A stretch of DNA of 64,000 bases from Lederbergia galactosidilytica (GCF_017873565.1 NZ_JAGGKH010000005.1:1-64000); one strand, 5' to 3'; positions 43,426 to 54,648 are shown, counted from the first letter of the stretch. A program made the numbers and translations. Notes: generated from the letters alone by a model not told the origin.

Positions 43426-44718
43426 ATGTTTCAGACAATCTCCAACTTTATGCGTGTAGGTGATATTCGTAGAAAAATTTTATTCACCTTGCTTATGTTA
43501 GTTGTATTTCGCCTAGGAGCTTTTATTCCAGTTCCCGGTGTTGATCCAGAAGTATTAAAGCTCCAGGATCAAGCAAGTCTATTTGGATTCATGAACATCT
43601 TTGGTGGTGGAGCTCTGCAAAACTTCTCTATCTTTGCAATGGGAATTATGCCGTATATTACAGCTTCTATCATTGTTCAATTACTACAAATGGATGTAGT
43701 ACCCAAATTCACAGAGTGGTCAAAACAGGGTGAAATGGGACGACGTAAACTAGCTCAGTTTACGCGCTATTTCACAATTGTTCTGGCGATTATTCAAGCT
43801 GTTGGGTTATCATTTGGATTCAATAGAATGACGGGTTTACAGTTGATTAAGGATCCAAGTATTATGACTTACGCAACCATTGCAATAGTTCTCACTGCTG
43901 GGACTGCATTTTTGATGTGGCTAGGTGAGGAAATCACGGCTAAAGGTGTTGGGAATGGAATTTCCATTATTATCTTTGCTGGGATTGTTGCAGCGATTCC
44001 GACTTCTGTAAATCAAATTTATGCACAGCAGTTTGAAAATCCTGGCGAGCAGATTTTCTTACGAATTATCGTATTATTACTGCTTGTGTTAGTTATTATT
44101 GCTATTGTAGTGGGGGTTGTCTTCGTTCAACAAGCGTTACGTAAGATTCCTATTCAATATGCAAAAAGAGTAGATGGACGCAATCCGGTCGGAGGGCAAA
44201 ATACGCATTTGCCGTTAAAAGTTAATGCTGCCGGTGTAATTCCTGTCATCTTTGCCAGTGCTTTTATGGTTACACCGCAAACTATTGCTACTTTTTTCTC
44301 TTCCGGAAAAACAGCTGGTACCATTCAGTATATTTTTGACCATACAAAGCCAGTAGGGATGGTCATCTTTTTCGCACTCATCATTGCGTTCACTTATTTC
44401 TATGCATTTGTTCAAGTAAATCCTGAAAAAGTAGCCGAAAATTTGAAAAAGCAAGGTGGTTATATACCAGGGATACGGCCAGGGAGAAATACGCAAACCT
44501 ATCTAACAAATGTCTTATATCGTTTGACTTTTGTAGGTTCGATTTTCCTTGCAGCAGTTTCTATATTACCAGTCTTCTTTATTAAATTTGCCGGATTACC
44601 GCAATCTGTTCAAATAGGCGGAACTAGTCTATTGATTGTTGTAGGGGTGGCACTTGATACAATGAAACAATTGGAAGCCCAGCTGGTGAAGCGTCACTAT
44701 AAAGGCTTCATTAAATAA
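43426..44718 (+). CDS. secY: Preprotein translocase subunit SecY
   Basis: 430 aa with ten transmembrane helices; the protein-conducting channel. GAFIPVPGVDPE (plug region), MGIMPYITASIIVQLLQMD, KEWSKQGE-like (FTEWSKQGEMGRRKLAQFTR), and the cytosolic loop VNPEKVAENLKKQGGYIPGI. 3 nt after rplO; GAGGTGATCTAATTC serves as ribosome binding site. Confidence 0.98.
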   Translation: MFQTISNFMRVGDIRRKILFTLLMLVVFRLGAFIPVPGVDPEVLKLQDQASLFGFMNIFGGGALQNFSIFAMGIMPYITASIIVQLLQMDVVPKFTEWSKQGEMGRRKLAQFTRYFTIVLAIIQAVGLSFGFNRMTGLQLIKDPSIMTYATIAIVLTAGTAFLMWLGEEITAKGVGNGISIIIFAGIVAAIPTSVNQIYAQQFENPGEQIFLRIIVLLLLVLVIIAIVVGVVFVQQALRKIPIQYAKRVDGRNPVGGQNTHLPLKVNAAGVIPVIFASAFMVTPQTIATFFSSGKTAGTIQYIFDHTKPVGMVIFFALIIAFTYFYAFVQVNPEKVAENLKKQGGYIPGIRPGRNTQTYLTNVLYRLTFVGSIFLAAVSILPVFFIKFAGLPQSVQIGGTSLLIVVGVALDTMKQLEAQLVKRHYKGFIK

Positions 44719-44733
44719 TCGAAATGGTTTTAG

Positions 44734-45437
<704 letters not shown>

Positions 45438-45438
<1 letters not shown>

Positions 45439-46184
45439 TGATTATTTGCAAAACACCTCGTGAACTTGATATTATGCGAGATGCTGGAAAGATTGTTGCA
45501 CTTACGTTCCAAGAACTTAAGAAATATATCCAGCCAGGAGTTACGACGAAGGAATTGGATACAATAGCTGAGAAGTTTATTAAGGAACATGATGCCTATC
45601 CTTCTTTCAAAGGATATAACGGATTTCCAGGTAGTATTTGCACTTCTGTTAATGATGAATTAGTGCATGGCATACCAGGAAAACGGGTGTTAGAAAAGGG
45701 CGATATAATCAGTCTTGATATTGGGGCTCGATATAATGGCTATCATGGCGATTCAGCCTGGACCTATGCAGTTGGCGAAATTGATGATGAAACCCAGAAA
45801 CTTCTTGATGTTACAGAAAAGTCTTTAAGCATGGGCTTAAATGAAGCTAAGCCAGAGGTTCGTCTTTCCAATATATCTCATGCCATTCAAAAATGCGTAG
45901 AATCTGAAGGTTATTCCATTGTTCGTGAATATGTTGGACACGGAATTGGCCAAGATTTACATGAGGACCCAGACATCCCTCACTTTGGGCCACCCAATAA
46001 AGGCCCTCGTTTGAAACCCGGAATGGTATTTTGTGTTGAACCAATGGTAAACGCAGGAACCCGTTACGTCAAAACTTTGGCGGATAACTGGACTGTCGTC
46101 ACAGTAGATGGCAAATTATGTACCCATTTTGAACATACAATTGCCATCACAGAAACAGGTTATGAGATTTTAACAAAAATTTGA
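45438..46184 (+). CDS. map: Methionine aminopeptidase, type I
   Basis: 248 aa. Metal ligands in [18 protein letters not shown] (two Asp), the [12 protein letters not shown]is, and Glu in CVEPMVN and FEHTIAIT. Removes initiator Met from nascent proteins. Overlaps adk by one base. Confidence 0.97.
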
Positions 46185-46199
46185 GTGCAGGTGATTTGG

Positions 46200-46535
46200 T
46201 TGAATGACTCTGATTCGACACCCCGAATAGGTCAAATCGTACTTATTAACAAGGGTCGAGATGCAGGACAATTCGCGATTATCATAAATGAGGCTGATGA
46301 GAAATTTGTTCTTATTGCTGATGGCGATCGAAGGAAATTTGATCGTCCCAAAAAGAAGAATATCCAACATCTAACACTTTACGACTATGTTTCTTCAGAA
46401 GTTCGAGACAGCTTAACAGAGGCGGGTAGAGTTACAAACGGGAAATTGCGATGGGCACTTACCAATTTTGTAGAAGAGATTCTGGATGTTGTAGAGAAGG
46501 GAGACGGATTTGATGGCGAAAGAAGATGTAATTGA
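46200..46535 (+). CDS. KOW-domain RNA-binding protein (L14e-like, YbzG-type)
   Basis: 111 aa. [21 protein letters not shown] is a KOW motif, then [14 protein letters not shown]. Such a gene regularly sits between map and infA in Bacillus (ybzG); function unproven, RNA or ribosome binding inferred. TTG 46200 is proposed: AGGTGA lies 6 nt upstream; an in-frame GTG at 46185 would touch the map stop. The 3' end overlaps infA by 23 nt in another frame. Confidence 0.8.
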   Translation: MNDSDSTPRIGQIVLINKGRDAGQFAIIINEADEKFVLIADGDRRKFDRPKKKNIQHLTLYDYVSSEVRDSLTEAGRVTNGKLRWALTNFVEEILDVVEKGDGFDGERRCN

Positions 46536-46731
46536 AGTGGAAGGAACTGTCGTTGATACTTTGCCAAACGCAATGTTTAAGGTAGAGTTGGAAAATGGCC
46601 ATACGGTACTTGCACATGTTTCGGGCAAGATCCGCATGAATTATATTCGCATATTGCCTGGTGATAAGGTAACTGTAGAGCTTTCCCCATATGATTTGAC
46701 ACGCGGAAGAATCACATACCGTTTTAAATAA
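46513..46731 (+). CDS. infA: Translation initiation factor IF-1
   Basis: 72 aa OB fold. [20 protein letters not shown] start and GRITYRFK end. ATG 46513 follows GAGAAGGGAGACGGATTTG, located inside the preceding gene. Confidence 0.97.
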   Translation: MAKEDVIEVEGTVVDTLPNAMFKVELENGHTVLAHVSGKIRMNYIRILPGDKVTVELSPYDLTRGRITYRFK

Positions 46732-46762
46732 ATCATGCACTCCGAACATAAGGAGGTTTTAA

Positions 46763-46879
<117 letters not shown>

Positions 46880-46899
46880 CAAGGAGGTGCAAGTATATA

Positions 46900-47265
46900 A
46901 TGGCACGTATTGCTGGTGTAGACATTCCACGTGAAAAGCGTGTAGTCATCGCATTAACTTACATTTTTGGAATTGGAAAAAGCACAGCTTCTAAAGTTCT
47001 AGCTGAAGCAGGTGTTTCTGAAGATACACGTGTTCGTGACTTAACCGATGATGAACTTGGTAAAATCCGTGATATCGTCGATCGTTTGAAAGTAGAAGGA
47101 GATCTTCGTCGTGAAGTTTCCCTTAACGTGAAACGTCTAATGGAAATTGGTTCTTATCGTGGTCTTCGTCATCGTCGTGGTCTTCCTGTTCGTGGACAAA
47201 ATACAAAGAACAACGCTCGTACGCGTAAAGGCCCACGTAAAACTGTAGCAGGTAAGAAAAAATAA
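46900..47265 (+). CDS. rpsM: 30S ribosomal protein S13
   Basis: 121 aa. [20 protein letters not shown] start, [20 protein letters not shown] motif. CAAGGAGGTGCAAGTATATA upstream. Confidence 0.97.
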   Translation: MARIAGVDIPREKRVVIALTYIFGIGKSTASKVLAEAGVSEDTRVRDLTDDELGKIRDIVDRLKVEGDLRREVSLNVKRLMEIGSYRGLRHRRGLPVRGQNTKNNARTRKGPRKTVAGKKK

Positions 47266-47293
47266 TTGATTGTAAAGGAGGTAACAGATTAAC

Positions 47294-47689
47294 ATGGCTC
47301 GTAAAACAAAAACTAACACTCGTAAACGTCGTGTGAAAAAGCATATAGAATCAGGTATTGCTCACATTCGTTCTACTTTTAACAATACAATTGTTACAAT
47401 TACAGATGCACAGGGGAATGCTATTTCTTGGTCTTCAGCTGGTGCACTTGGTTTTAAAGGTTCTCGTAAATCTACTCCATTTGCAGCACAAATGGCAGCT
47501 GAAACTGCAGCCAAAGTTTCAATGGAGCATGGTATGAGATCCCTTGAAGTAACAGTTAAAGGACCTGGAGCTGGTCGTGAAGCTGCGATTCGTGCATTGC
47601 AAGCCGCAGGACTAGAAGTAACAGCGATTAGAGATGTAACACCTGTTCCACATAACGGATGCCGTCCACCAAAACGTCGTCGTGTTTGA
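47294..47689 (+). CDS. rpsK: 30S ribosomal protein S11
   Basis: 131 aa. [18 protein letters not shown] and [16 protein letters not shown]-terminus. TGTAAAGGAGGTAACAGATT upstream. Confidence 0.97.
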   Translation: MARKTKTNTRKRRVKKHIESGIAHIRSTFNNTIVTITDAQGNAISWSSAGALGFKGSRKSTPFAAQMAAETAAKVSMEHGMRSLEVTVKGPGAGREAAIRALQAAGLEVTAIRDVTPVPHNGCRPPKRRRV

Positions 47690-47798
47690 TTCTGTATAAA
47701 TAATGTGTTCCTTGGTTATACTGGGGTACTATATGAATTTAGACTAGTAGAATCAATTCTTCATCCAGTTGTTGCACAAACGGGAATGTAACATGGGG

Positions 47799-47823
47799 AA
47801 TTTCGAAAATACCTTTCGAAATT
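47799..47823 (+). other. Hairpin in the rpsK-rpoA gap
   Basis: AATTTCGAAA (47799-47808) / TTTCGAAATT (47814-47823), a perfect 10-bp stem with a 5-nt loop, 29 nt before rpoA. No T-tract follows, so it is not a terminator; it may tune rpoA translation or processing. Confidence 0.5.
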
Positions 47824-47851
47824 TCGACGTTTTGAAGGAGGGTATATTTGA

Positions 47852-48796
47852 ATGATCGAAATGGAAAAGCCGAAAATTGAAACGATTGAGATCAGCGATG
47901 ATGCCAAATATGGAAAATTTGTTGTAGAACCACTAGAGCGTGGATATGGTACAACTTTGGGTAACTCCTTGCGTCGTATCCTGCTATCTTCTCTCCCAGG
48001 TGCTGCCGTAACATCGATCCAAGTGGAAGGTGTACAACACGAATTCTCTACAATTGAAGGGGTAGTGGAGGATGTGACCTCTATCATCCTGAACATTAAG
48101 AAACTCGCAATGAAAGTCTATTCTGATGAAGAGAAAACATTAGAAATTGATGCTCAAGGTGAGGGTGTTGTCAAAGCTTCAGATATTTTACATGATAGTG
48201 ATGTAGAAATTCTGAATCCAGATTTACACATTGCTACACTTGGAAAGAATGCTAATTTCCGTTTACGTATGTCTGCAAAACGCGGACGCGGTTATACACC
48301 GGCTGATCAAAATAAGCGCGAAGATTTACCAATTGGCGTAATTCCAATAGATTCAATCTTTACTCCGGTTTCCAGAGTGAATTATCAAGTTGAGAACACA
48401 CGTGTTGGTCAAATGACAAACTATGATAAACTAACTTTGGATGTTTGGACAGACGGTAGTATTGGACCGAAGGAATCTATTTCTTTAGGTGCAAAGATTT
48501 TGACTGAGCATTTAAATATCTTTGTAAATCTAACAGATGAAGCCCAAAATGCAGAAATTATGGTTGAAAAGGAAGAGGATCAAAAAGAGAAAGTCTTAGA
48601 AATGACGATTGAAGAGCTTGATCTTTCTGTTCGTTCTTATAACTGCCTAAAGCGTGCTGGGATTAACACTGTTCAGGAATTATCCAATAAGTCTGAAGAA
48701 GATATGATGAAAGTTCGGAATCTAGGTAGAAAATCTTTAGAAGAAGTAAAAGCAAAATTGGATGATTTAGGTCTCGGCTTGCGTAAAGACGATTGA
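47852..48796 (+). CDS. rpoA: DNA-directed RNA polymerase subunit alpha
   Basis: 314 aa. N-terminal assembly domain ([20 protein letters not shown]) and C-terminal DNA/activator-binding domain ([20 protein letters not shown]). GAAGGAGGGTATATTTGA upstream. Confidence 0.98.
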   Translation: MIEMEKPKIETIEISDDAKYGKFVVEPLERGYGTTLGNSLRRILLSSLPGAAVTSIQVEGVQHEFSTIEGVVEDVTSIILNIKKLAMKVYSDEEKTLEIDAQGEGVVKASDILHDSDVEILNPDLHIATLGKNANFRLRMSAKRGRGYTPADQNKREDLPIGVIPIDSIFTPVSRVNYQVENTRVGQMTNYDKLTLDVWTDGSIGPKESISLGAKILTEHLNIFVNLTDEAQNAEIMVEKEEDQKEKVLEMTIEELDLSVRSYNCLKRAGINTVQELSNKSEEDMMKVRNLGRKSLEEVKAKLDDLGLGLRKDD

Positions 48797-48865
48797 TCGA
48801 TTTATACCAATTTTTCAGACCAATTTATACTAACAGGATGAACTCAACAAAGGAGGGAAAACGAG

Positions 48866-49228
48866 ATGGCTTATAGAAAATTAGGTCGAACTAGTTCACA
48901 ACGTAAAGCTATGCTTCGTGATTTAACGACTGATTTAATTATTAGTGAGCGTGTTGAAACAACGGAAGCACGTGCAAAAGAACTTCGCTCTGTTGCTGAA
49001 AAAATGATCACACTTGGCAAACGCGGTGATCTACATGCACGCAGACAAGCTGCTGCATATGTCCGTCATGAAATTGCTGATCAAGAAACAAAACAAGATG
49101 CTGTGCAAAAGCTATTTGCTGATATTGCACCTCGTTATGCAGATCGACAAGGCGGTTATACACGCATCATGAAACTTGGACCACGTCGTGGCGATGGGGC
49201 ACCAATGGTTATTATTGAGTTAGTTTAA
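48866..49228 (+). CDS. rplQ: 50S ribosomal protein L17
   Basis: 120 aa. [20 protein letters not shown] start, [20 protein letters not shown] end. AAAGGAGGGAAAACGAG upstream. Last gene of the super-operon. Confidence 0.97.
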   Translation: MAYRKLGRTSSQRKAMLRDLTTDLIISERVETTEARAKELRSVAEKMITLGKRGDLHARRQAAAYVRHEIADQETKQDAVQKLFADIAPRYADRQGGYTRIMKLGPRRGDGAPMVIIELV

Positions 49229-49245
49229 TGTACATCTATTAAAGT

Positions 49246-49273
49246 GGAGAGACATAGGCCCTCTCCCTTTTTT
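49246..49273 (+). terminator. Terminator of the S10-spc-alpha super-operon
   Basis: GGAGAG (49246-49251) / CTCTCC (49261-49266) followed by CTTTTTT. Confidence 0.75.
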
Positions 49274-49603
49274 AAGATGGTCTAACTTTGCTCAATATAG
49301 CTAAAAACACTATTGCCGTTATGAAACGGATCATGCCTAATTTGGTATGGTAATTACGAATAATTGTTAAAGCTAAAAAGGAGCGTTACGATAGGCAGAG
49401 CAACTGCCTTTGTCCTGTCTAGCTCATGCGCCTCCTCCCTGTGCTTCAAAATTTGGAATGGGGAACTGAGAATCCTGTTTCCTGGAGTGAGGTGCAGGCT
49501 TTTTTTCTATTTCCAGATTTTTTGAAAATATTAATGGCTTCAAAGCTTAGCAAATAGGGCTTTTAGATTATTAGCTTTAAGCGGAGTTGAGAGGAGTAAG
49601 AGA
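49274..49603 (+). other. Intergenic region rplQ-ecfA1 with repeat fragments
   Basis: No gene seen. It holds AGGCA-gagcaac-TGCCT near 49394-49410, a gtctagctcatgcgcct segment (about 49419-49435) resembling the start of the element in the rpoB leader, and a T-run (gcaggcttttttt) near 49495. A promoter for ecfA1 was not identified with confidence. Confidence 0.5.
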
Positions 49604-50452
49604 ATGGAGAATGAAAAGGATACAGTGATCTCGATTCAAAATATTTCTTTTAAATATGACGACCAAGAGAGTTATGCATTAAGAGATGTTTCCTTTTCGG
49701 TAAAAGAAGGGGAATGGCTTGCAATCGTCGGTCATAATGGGTCAGGCAAATCCACGCTTGCTAAAATTTTAAATGGTTTACAATTCCCTGAGTCAGGTAA
49801 GGTTATTGTCGGTAATCATGAATTAAATGGTGACACAATTTGGGATGTCCGGAGACAAGTTGGTATGGTGTTCCAGAATCCCGATAATCAATTTGTTGGT
49901 TCAACCGTTCAAGATGATGTGGCTTTTGGCCTGGAAAACAATGGAGTGCCATTTTCAGAAATGAAGAAACGGGTCCAAAATGCATTGGAGCGAGTTTCCA
50001 TGGGGGAATTTCTTGACCAAGAGCCACATCATCTCTCAGGAGGACAAAAGCAAAGAGTGGCGATTGCTGGAGTGGTTGCTTTGCAACCTCGAGTCATTAT
50101 CCTTGATGAAGCGACTTCTATGCTTGATCCGCTTGGACGAGAAGAAGTCCTAAATACCATTCGTCTTTTGAAAGAAGAACAAGATTTAACGGTTATTTCT
50201 ATTACACATGATTTAGAGGAAGCAGCAAAAGCTGATCGAATGATTGTAATGAATAGGGGAGAAATATATAAGGAAGGTAGTCCTGATGATATCTTCCAGT
50301 TAGATAGAGAATTAATTGATTTAGGTTTGGATTTACCCTTTTCGATTAAAATGGCGCAGACATTACGTCAAAAAGGCTTTACCTTACCAGAGAAATATTT
50401 GTCAGATGCGGAATTGGTGGAGGAATTATGGACATTACACTTCGAGAAGTAG
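49604..50452 (+). CDS. ecfA1: ECF transporter ATPase EcfA1
   Basis: 282-aa ABC ATPase, one half of the energizing module for vitamin uptake. Walker A VGHNGSGKSTL (about residues 43-53), Q-loop VFQNPDNQ, signature LSGGQKQRVAIAG, Walker B VIILDEATSMLD. AGTTGAGAGGAGTAAGAGA upstream. Overlaps ecfA2 by 25 nt. Confidence 0.96.
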   Translation: MENEKDTVISIQNISFKYDDQESYALRDVSFSVKEGEWLAIVGHNGSGKSTLAKILNGLQFPESGKVIVGNHELNGDTIWDVRRQVGMVFQNPDNQFVGSTVQDDVAFGLENNGVPFSEMKKRVQNALERVSMGEFLDQEPHHLSGGQKQRVAIAGVVALQPRVIILDEATSMLDPLGREEVLNTIRLLKEEQDLTVISITHDLEEAAKADRMIVMNRGEIYKEGSPDDIFQLDRELIDLGLDLPFSIKMAQTLRQKGFTLPEKYLSDAELVEELWTLHFEK

Positions 50453-51297
50453 AATATAAATATCAGATCAATACTCCATTCGAACGTCTTGCTATTCAGG
50501 ATGTTAATCTGTCTATTCCCCAAGGAATTTTTGTCGCGATTATTGGCCATACAGGTTCCGGAAAGTCTACTATTCTACAACATCTTAATGCACTTATTCA
50601 ACCAACAAAGGGACAAGTAATAATCGGCGATCGGGTGATTGATGCTGAGAAAAAGGAAAAGAACTTGAAGTCAATTAGACAAAAAGTAGGAATCGTTTTT
50701 CAATTTCCAGAACATCAATTATTTGAAGAAACCGTTGAAAAAGATATTTGTTTTGGCCCATTAAATTTTGGTGTGTCTGAAGAAGAGGCAAAGCAACGAG
50801 CTAGAACCTTAATTACGGAAGTTGGACTACCAGAAGAAACTTTACAGAAGTCTCCCTTTGATTTATCAGGGGGGCAAATGAGACGCGTTGCTATTGCTGG
50901 TGTACTTGCAATGGAACCGGATGTTCTTGTTCTAGATGAACCGACTGCAGGGTTGGATCCAAGAGGCAGAACGGAAATTATGGATATGTTTTATCGATTG
51001 CATAAAGAAAAGGACTTATCAACCATTTTAGTAACACACAGCATGGAGGATGCCTCAAAGTTTGCCGATGAAATTGTCATCATGAACCATGGTAGAGTTG
51101 AACAAGTAGCAGATCCAAGAACAACCTTTTCGGATCCCCAGGCATTATTAAAATTGGGATTAGATGTACCAGAAGTTGTGAAGTTTCAATATTTGCTTGA
51201 ACAAAGATTAGGTCAAAAGCTAGATCATACATGTTTGACTATTGAGGAGCTAGCCGAGGCTATAAAGGAATATCAGAAACGTGGTGCTTCCTCATGA
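50428..51297 (+). CDS. ecfA2: ECF transporter ATPase EcfA2
   Basis: 289 aa. Walker A IGHTGSGKSTI, Q-loop VFQFPEHQLFE, signature LSGGQMRRVAIAG, Walker B VLVLDEPTAGLDP. Pairs with EcfA1 as a heterodimer on EcfT. GGTGGAGGAATT upstream; its end overlaps ecfT by 4 nt. Confidence 0.96.
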   Translation: MDITLREVEYKYQINTPFERLAIQDVNLSIPQGIFVAIIGHTGSGKSTILQHLNALIQPTKGQVIIGDRVIDAEKKEKNLKSIRQKVGIVFQFPEHQLFEETVEKDICFGPLNFGVSEEEAKQRARTLITEVGLPEETLQKSPFDLSGGQMRRVAIAGVLAMEPDVLVLDEPTAGLDPRGRTEIMDMFYRLHKEKDLSTILVTHSMEDASKFADEIVIMNHGRVEQVADPRTTFSDPQALLKLGLDVPEVVKFQYLLEQRLGQKLDHTCLTIEELAEAIKEYQKRGASS

Positions 51298-52091
51298 TGG
51301 AAAAGATGATATTTGGAAGATATATTCCGGGAAACTCACTGCTTCATCTTCTTGATCCCAGAGCAAAATTGTTATTTGTTTTTGGCTTTATATGTATAAT
51401 CTTTCTTGCGAATAATATTGCGACATATGGATTACTTTTATTACTAGTCTTAGCGATCCTTCTCTTATCACAGATTAATCTTAGGTTTTTATTTAATGGG
51501 TTAAAAATGATTTTATTTTTAATCGTGTTTACCTTCTTTTTACAACTCTTTTTTAATAAAGAGGGAGATGTACTATTTTTGCTTGGTTTTATTAAGATTC
51601 ATGAGGAAGGACTTAGACAGGGTATCTTTATTTCCTTGCGCTTCTTTTTACTTGTTCTAATGACGTCATTATTAACATTAACAACAACACCGATTAGTTT
51701 GACGGATGGGCTGGAAAGCTTGCTTCACCCTTTGAAGAAAATTCGTTTCCCGGTTCATGAACTTGCTTTGATGATGTCCATATCTTTACGTTTTATCCCG
51801 ACTTTAATGGATGAAACAGACAAAATTATGAAGGCACAAATGGCAAGAGGGGTCGACTTTTCGAGCGGAACTCTGAAACAAAGAATACAGGCCTTTATTC
51901 CCTTACTCGTTCCTTTGTTTGTTAGTGCTTTTAAACGTGCTGAGGAGCTAGCGACAGCGATGGAAGCAAGAGGCTATCGGGGTGGGGAAGGTAGAACGAA
52001 ATATCGCGTCTTGAAATGGCAAACTAGAGACACTTTAATCGAAATCGTTTTGATTGTATTAGCAATTCTATTGGTCTTAATAAGGTCGTGA
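51294..52091 (+). CDS. ecfT: ECF transporter transmembrane subunit EcfT
   Basis: 265 aa with several transmembrane helices (about residues 25-65, 70-90, 105-130 and the C-terminus 245-263). The coupling-helix Ala-Arg-Gly signatures AQMARGVDF and AMEARGYRGG that contact the ATPases are present. Substrate-binding S components are encoded elsewhere. Confidence 0.96.
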   Translation: MMEKMIFGRYIPGNSLLHLLDPRAKLLFVFGFICIIFLANNIATYGLLLLLVLAILLLSQINLRFLFNGLKMILFLIVFTFFLQLFFNKEGDVLFLLGFIKIHEEGLRQGIFISLRFFLLVLMTSLLTLTTTPISLTDGLESLLHPLKKIRFPVHELALMMSISLRFIPTLMDETDKIMKAQMARGVDFSSGTLKQRIQAFIPLLVPLFVSAFKRAEELATAMEARGYRGGEGRTKYRVLKWQTRDTLIEIVLIVLAILLVLIRS

Positions 52092-52097
52092 TATTGG

Positions 52098-52850
52098 ATG
52101 GCAGAGTTACAACGATATAAAGCAGTAATTTCATATGATGGATCGGCTTTTTCGGGATTTCAAATTCAGCCAAATGGACGCACGATCCAAGCGGAATTGG
52201 AAAAAGCCTTAGCAAAGATGCACAAGAGTGAGATAGTGAAGATTGTAGGTTCAGGGCGGACTGATGCAGGTGTTCATGCAAAGGGACAAGTTATTCACTT
52301 TGATTCTCCTTTGCAGATTTCCGTAGAGCAATGGAAAAAGGGATTAAATGCATTACTATCTCATGAACTTGTCATTATGAATCTAGAAAAGGTGGCATCA
52401 AACTTTCATGCCCGTTTTGATGCAACTGAGAAGACTTACGTCTATAAGATATATACGCAAAAGACGAGAGATCCTTTCCGTTATCATTATGCAACACATT
52501 ATCCGTTTTCGCTAAATTTGGATCAAATCGAACTTGCAGCGAATTATTTGGTAGGGACCCATGATTTTACAAGTTTTTGTTCTGCAAAGGCAGAAGTATT
52601 GAATAAGGTACGAACCGTACGTGAGATTAAGCTTGAAAATATGAGAGATGAACTTATCTTTACCATAACAGGAAGCGGCTTTTTGCATAATATGGTGAGA
52701 ATCATTGTCGGCACACTATTAGAAGTTGGTTCTGGAAAAAGAAATGCTTCTGATATACTTGGAATTTTGCAAGGCTGTGATCGGCAACTTGCTGGCAAAA
52801 CAGCACCACCACAAGGACTATATTTATGGAAAGTCGAGTATAATGGATAG
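52098..52850 (+). CDS. truA: tRNA pseudouridine(38-40) synthase TruA
   Basis: 250 aa. Catalytic Asp in GSGRTDAGVHAKGQV (D56); SYDGSAFSGFQ and GSGFLHNMVRIIVGT motifs. 6 nt after ecfT. Confidence 0.96.
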   Translation: MAELQRYKAVISYDGSAFSGFQIQPNGRTIQAELEKALAKMHKSEIVKIVGSGRTDAGVHAKGQVIHFDSPLQISVEQWKKGLNALLSHELVIMNLEKVASNFHARFDATEKTYVYKIYTQKTRDPFRYHYATHYPFSLNLDQIELAANYLVGTHDFTSFCSAKAEVLNKVRTVREIKLENMRDELIFTITGSGFLHNMVRIIVGTLLEVGSGKRNASDILGILQGCDRQLAGKTAPPQGLYLWKVEYNG

Positions 52851-52915
52851 ATGAGCTTGTTTTCAGTAAAATTGGATAATATCTAACAACTTAACCAGGT
52901 GTATTGATTTTTTTC

Positions 52916-52944
52916 TTGACTTTATGCTTAAAAAACGATAGAAT
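52916..52944 (+). promoter_or_regulatory. Promoter of rplM-rpsI
   Basis: TTGACT (52916-52921), 17-nt spacer, TAGAAT (52939-52944). Confidence 0.8.
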
Positions 52945-52949
52945 ATCCT

Positions 52950-53036
52950 ATGGTATTGTTTCAATTCCATGATAAGCCCCGGAAACTTATTATGATGAAA
53001 ATAAATACGAACTTGGAATTTTTAATTTAGGAGGGT
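52950..53036 (+). promoter_or_regulatory. L13 leader RNA
   Basis: About 90 nt between the promoter and rplM can fold: AATTCCA near 52964 pairs with TGGAATT near 53014, enclosing a GC-rich segment (gccccggaaac). L13-binding leaders are known at this place in Bacillus; the assignment rests on position and pairing. Confidence 0.6.
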
Positions 53037-53041
53037 AATGA

Positions 53042-53479
53042 ATGCGTACTACGTATATGGCTAAAGCCAGCGAGATTGAACGTAAATGGTACGTGATTGA
53101 CGCCGAAGGTAAAACACTAGGTCGTCTTGCTACTGAAGTTGCGTCCATCTTGCGCGGTAAGCATAAACCAACTTTTACACCGCATGTGGATACAGGTGAC
53201 CATGTTATTTTAATCAACGCTGAAAAGATCGAACTAACAGGTAATAAACTAAATGATAAACTATACTACCGTCATACAGGATATGCTGGTGGATTAAAAA
53301 CAAGAACTGCATTAGAAATGCGTACAAAATATCCTGAGAAAATGTTGGAACTAGCTGTAAAAGGCATGCTTCCAAAAGGAACACTTGGACGTCAAATGTT
53401 TAAAAAACTACATGTGTATGCTGGAGCTGAGCATCCACATCAAGCACAACAACCGCAAACTTACGAGCTTCGCGGTTAA
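53042..53479 (+). CDS. rplM: 50S ribosomal protein L13
   Basis: 145 aa. [20 protein letters not shown] and [12 protein letters not shown] motifs, [35 protein letters not shown] upstream. Confidence 0.97.
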   Translation: MRTTYMAKASEIERKWYVIDAEGKTLGRLATEVASILRGKHKPTFTPHVDTGDHVILINAEKIELTGNKLNDKLYYRHTGYAGGLKTRTALEMRTKYPEKMLELAVKGMLPKGTLGRQMFKKLHVYAGAEHPHQAQQPQTYELRG

Positions 53480-53497
53480 TAAAGGGAGGGAAATAGA

Positions 53498-53890
53498 TTG
53501 GCACAAGTTCAATATTATGGTACAGGTCGCCGTAAGAGCTCCGTAGCTCGCGTACGTTTAGTACCTGGCGATGGCCGAATCGTAATCAACAATCGTGAAG
53601 TAGAAGACTACATTCCATTTGAAACATTGCGTGCAGTGATCAAACAACCACTTGCAGCAACTGAAACACTTGGAAGCTATAATATCCTAGTTAACGTAAA
53701 TGGTGGAGGTTACACAGGACAAGCAGGAGCTATCCGTCATGGAATCGCTCGTGCACTACTACAAGTAGACCCTGAATTCCGTAGCCCACTAAAACGTGCA
53801 GGTCTCCTAACTCGTGACCCACGTATGAAAGAACGTAAGAAATACGGACTTAAAGGCGCACGTCGTGCACCACAGTTCTCAAAACGTTAA
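53498..53890 (+). CDS. rpsI: 30S ribosomal protein S9
   Basis: 130 aa. [19 protein letters not shown] start and [17 protein letters not shown] tail that reaches the P site. TTG start after AAAGGGAGGGAAATAGA, as in Bacillus. Confidence 0.97.
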   Translation: MAQVQYYGTGRRKSSVARVRLVPGDGRIVINNREVEDYIPFETLRAVIKQPLAATETLGSYNILVNVNGGGYTGQAGAIRHGIARALLQVDPEFRSPLKRAGLLTRDPRMKERKKYGLKGARRAPQFSKR

Positions 53891-53904
53891 TTTATCAACA
53901 TTTC

Positions 53905-53940
53905 AAGGCTCTCAGACCGCTTGGTTTGGGGGTCTTTTTT
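53905..53940 (+). terminator. Terminator of rplM-rpsI
   Basis: AAGGCTCTCAGACC (53905-53918) pairs, with several G-U pairs, with GGTTTGGGGGTCTT (53923-53936), followed by TTTTTT. Marks the end of conserved synteny. Confidence 0.85.
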
Positions 53941-53961
53941 ATGCATAAAAATAGCTTTTGA

Positions 53962-54480
53962 TCACAATATACCTTTGGAATTTTTCCGCCGTTTGTTCTT
54001 TCAAATAGTCCGTAACATGTGTAAGATGTGCATTGTCATTTGGATATCCAGATGTCCTAACCGCTCCAGAACTTTCTATATACTCGCTCCCGTTTCAAAC
54101 AAAAGGGAAGCATAGGTATGAAGTATTCCATGTATTAGGTTATGTTTTTTAATTAAAGCAGCTAGTTTTTCATTTGGATAAGCTAACCACATTGGAGATC
54201 CACCATCCCTATCGAATACAACATTGTTATTATCCAAATACTCTTTACCTGCTAAATAAGCTTCATTTTGCCCTACACGCCATTTGTTCAGTAGGAAGAG
54301 AGATTTATCCTTGTGAAAAAATAACGTTTTGTTAAAGAGCGAATAGAGCGAGCATCAAAGTCAATATCATCTCTTATTAGAGCCAATCCTTTCATTTTGC
54401 GAGCACACGTATAAATGAAAGGATAAAAAGTACATGATCACAAAATCTAAATTCTCTTTAATCCTTTCGTTTTGCTGTTG
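53962..54480 (-). pseudogene. Decayed tyrosine recombinase (phage/ICE-type integrase), C-terminal part
   Basis: Reverse-strand reading gives integrase-like segments in order: TCARKMKGLALIRDDIDFD (upstream, about 54410-54353; compare TGxRxGExLALxWxDIDF), then KWRVGQNEAYLAGKEYLDNN, HGILHTYASLLFETGASI (box II, with the catalytic Arg position reading Leu), a stop, KVLERLGHLDIQMTMHI (RLGHxDIQTTMxIYTH-like), further stops, end near 53962. There are at least one frameshift and two in-frame stops. This is a dead integrase from a former mobile element inserted beside rpsI. The N-terminal half is not recognisable. Confidence 0.8.
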
Positions 54481-54587
54481 TGGTATGATTACATACGCTA
54501 GTGGGTTCTTTGAAATAATCTCCATTTTTAAGGAAAAATTCTTAGCAATGGATTTAATTATTATCTAACTTTCTGAAAATATATATC

Positions 54588-54621
54588 AAAAACGGACTCA
54601 CCTATTGGTGGGGCCGTTTTT
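54588..54621. terminator. Bidirectional terminator downstream of the VanW-family gene
   Basis: AAAACGG (54589-54595) / CCGTTTT (54614-54620) with inner CACC-tatt-GGTG; T-runs on both strands. It lies 28 nt past the stop of the minus-strand gene. Confidence 0.8.
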
Positions 54622-54648
54622 AGTTTAGTTCGGTTTTTGCGAAAAGAC

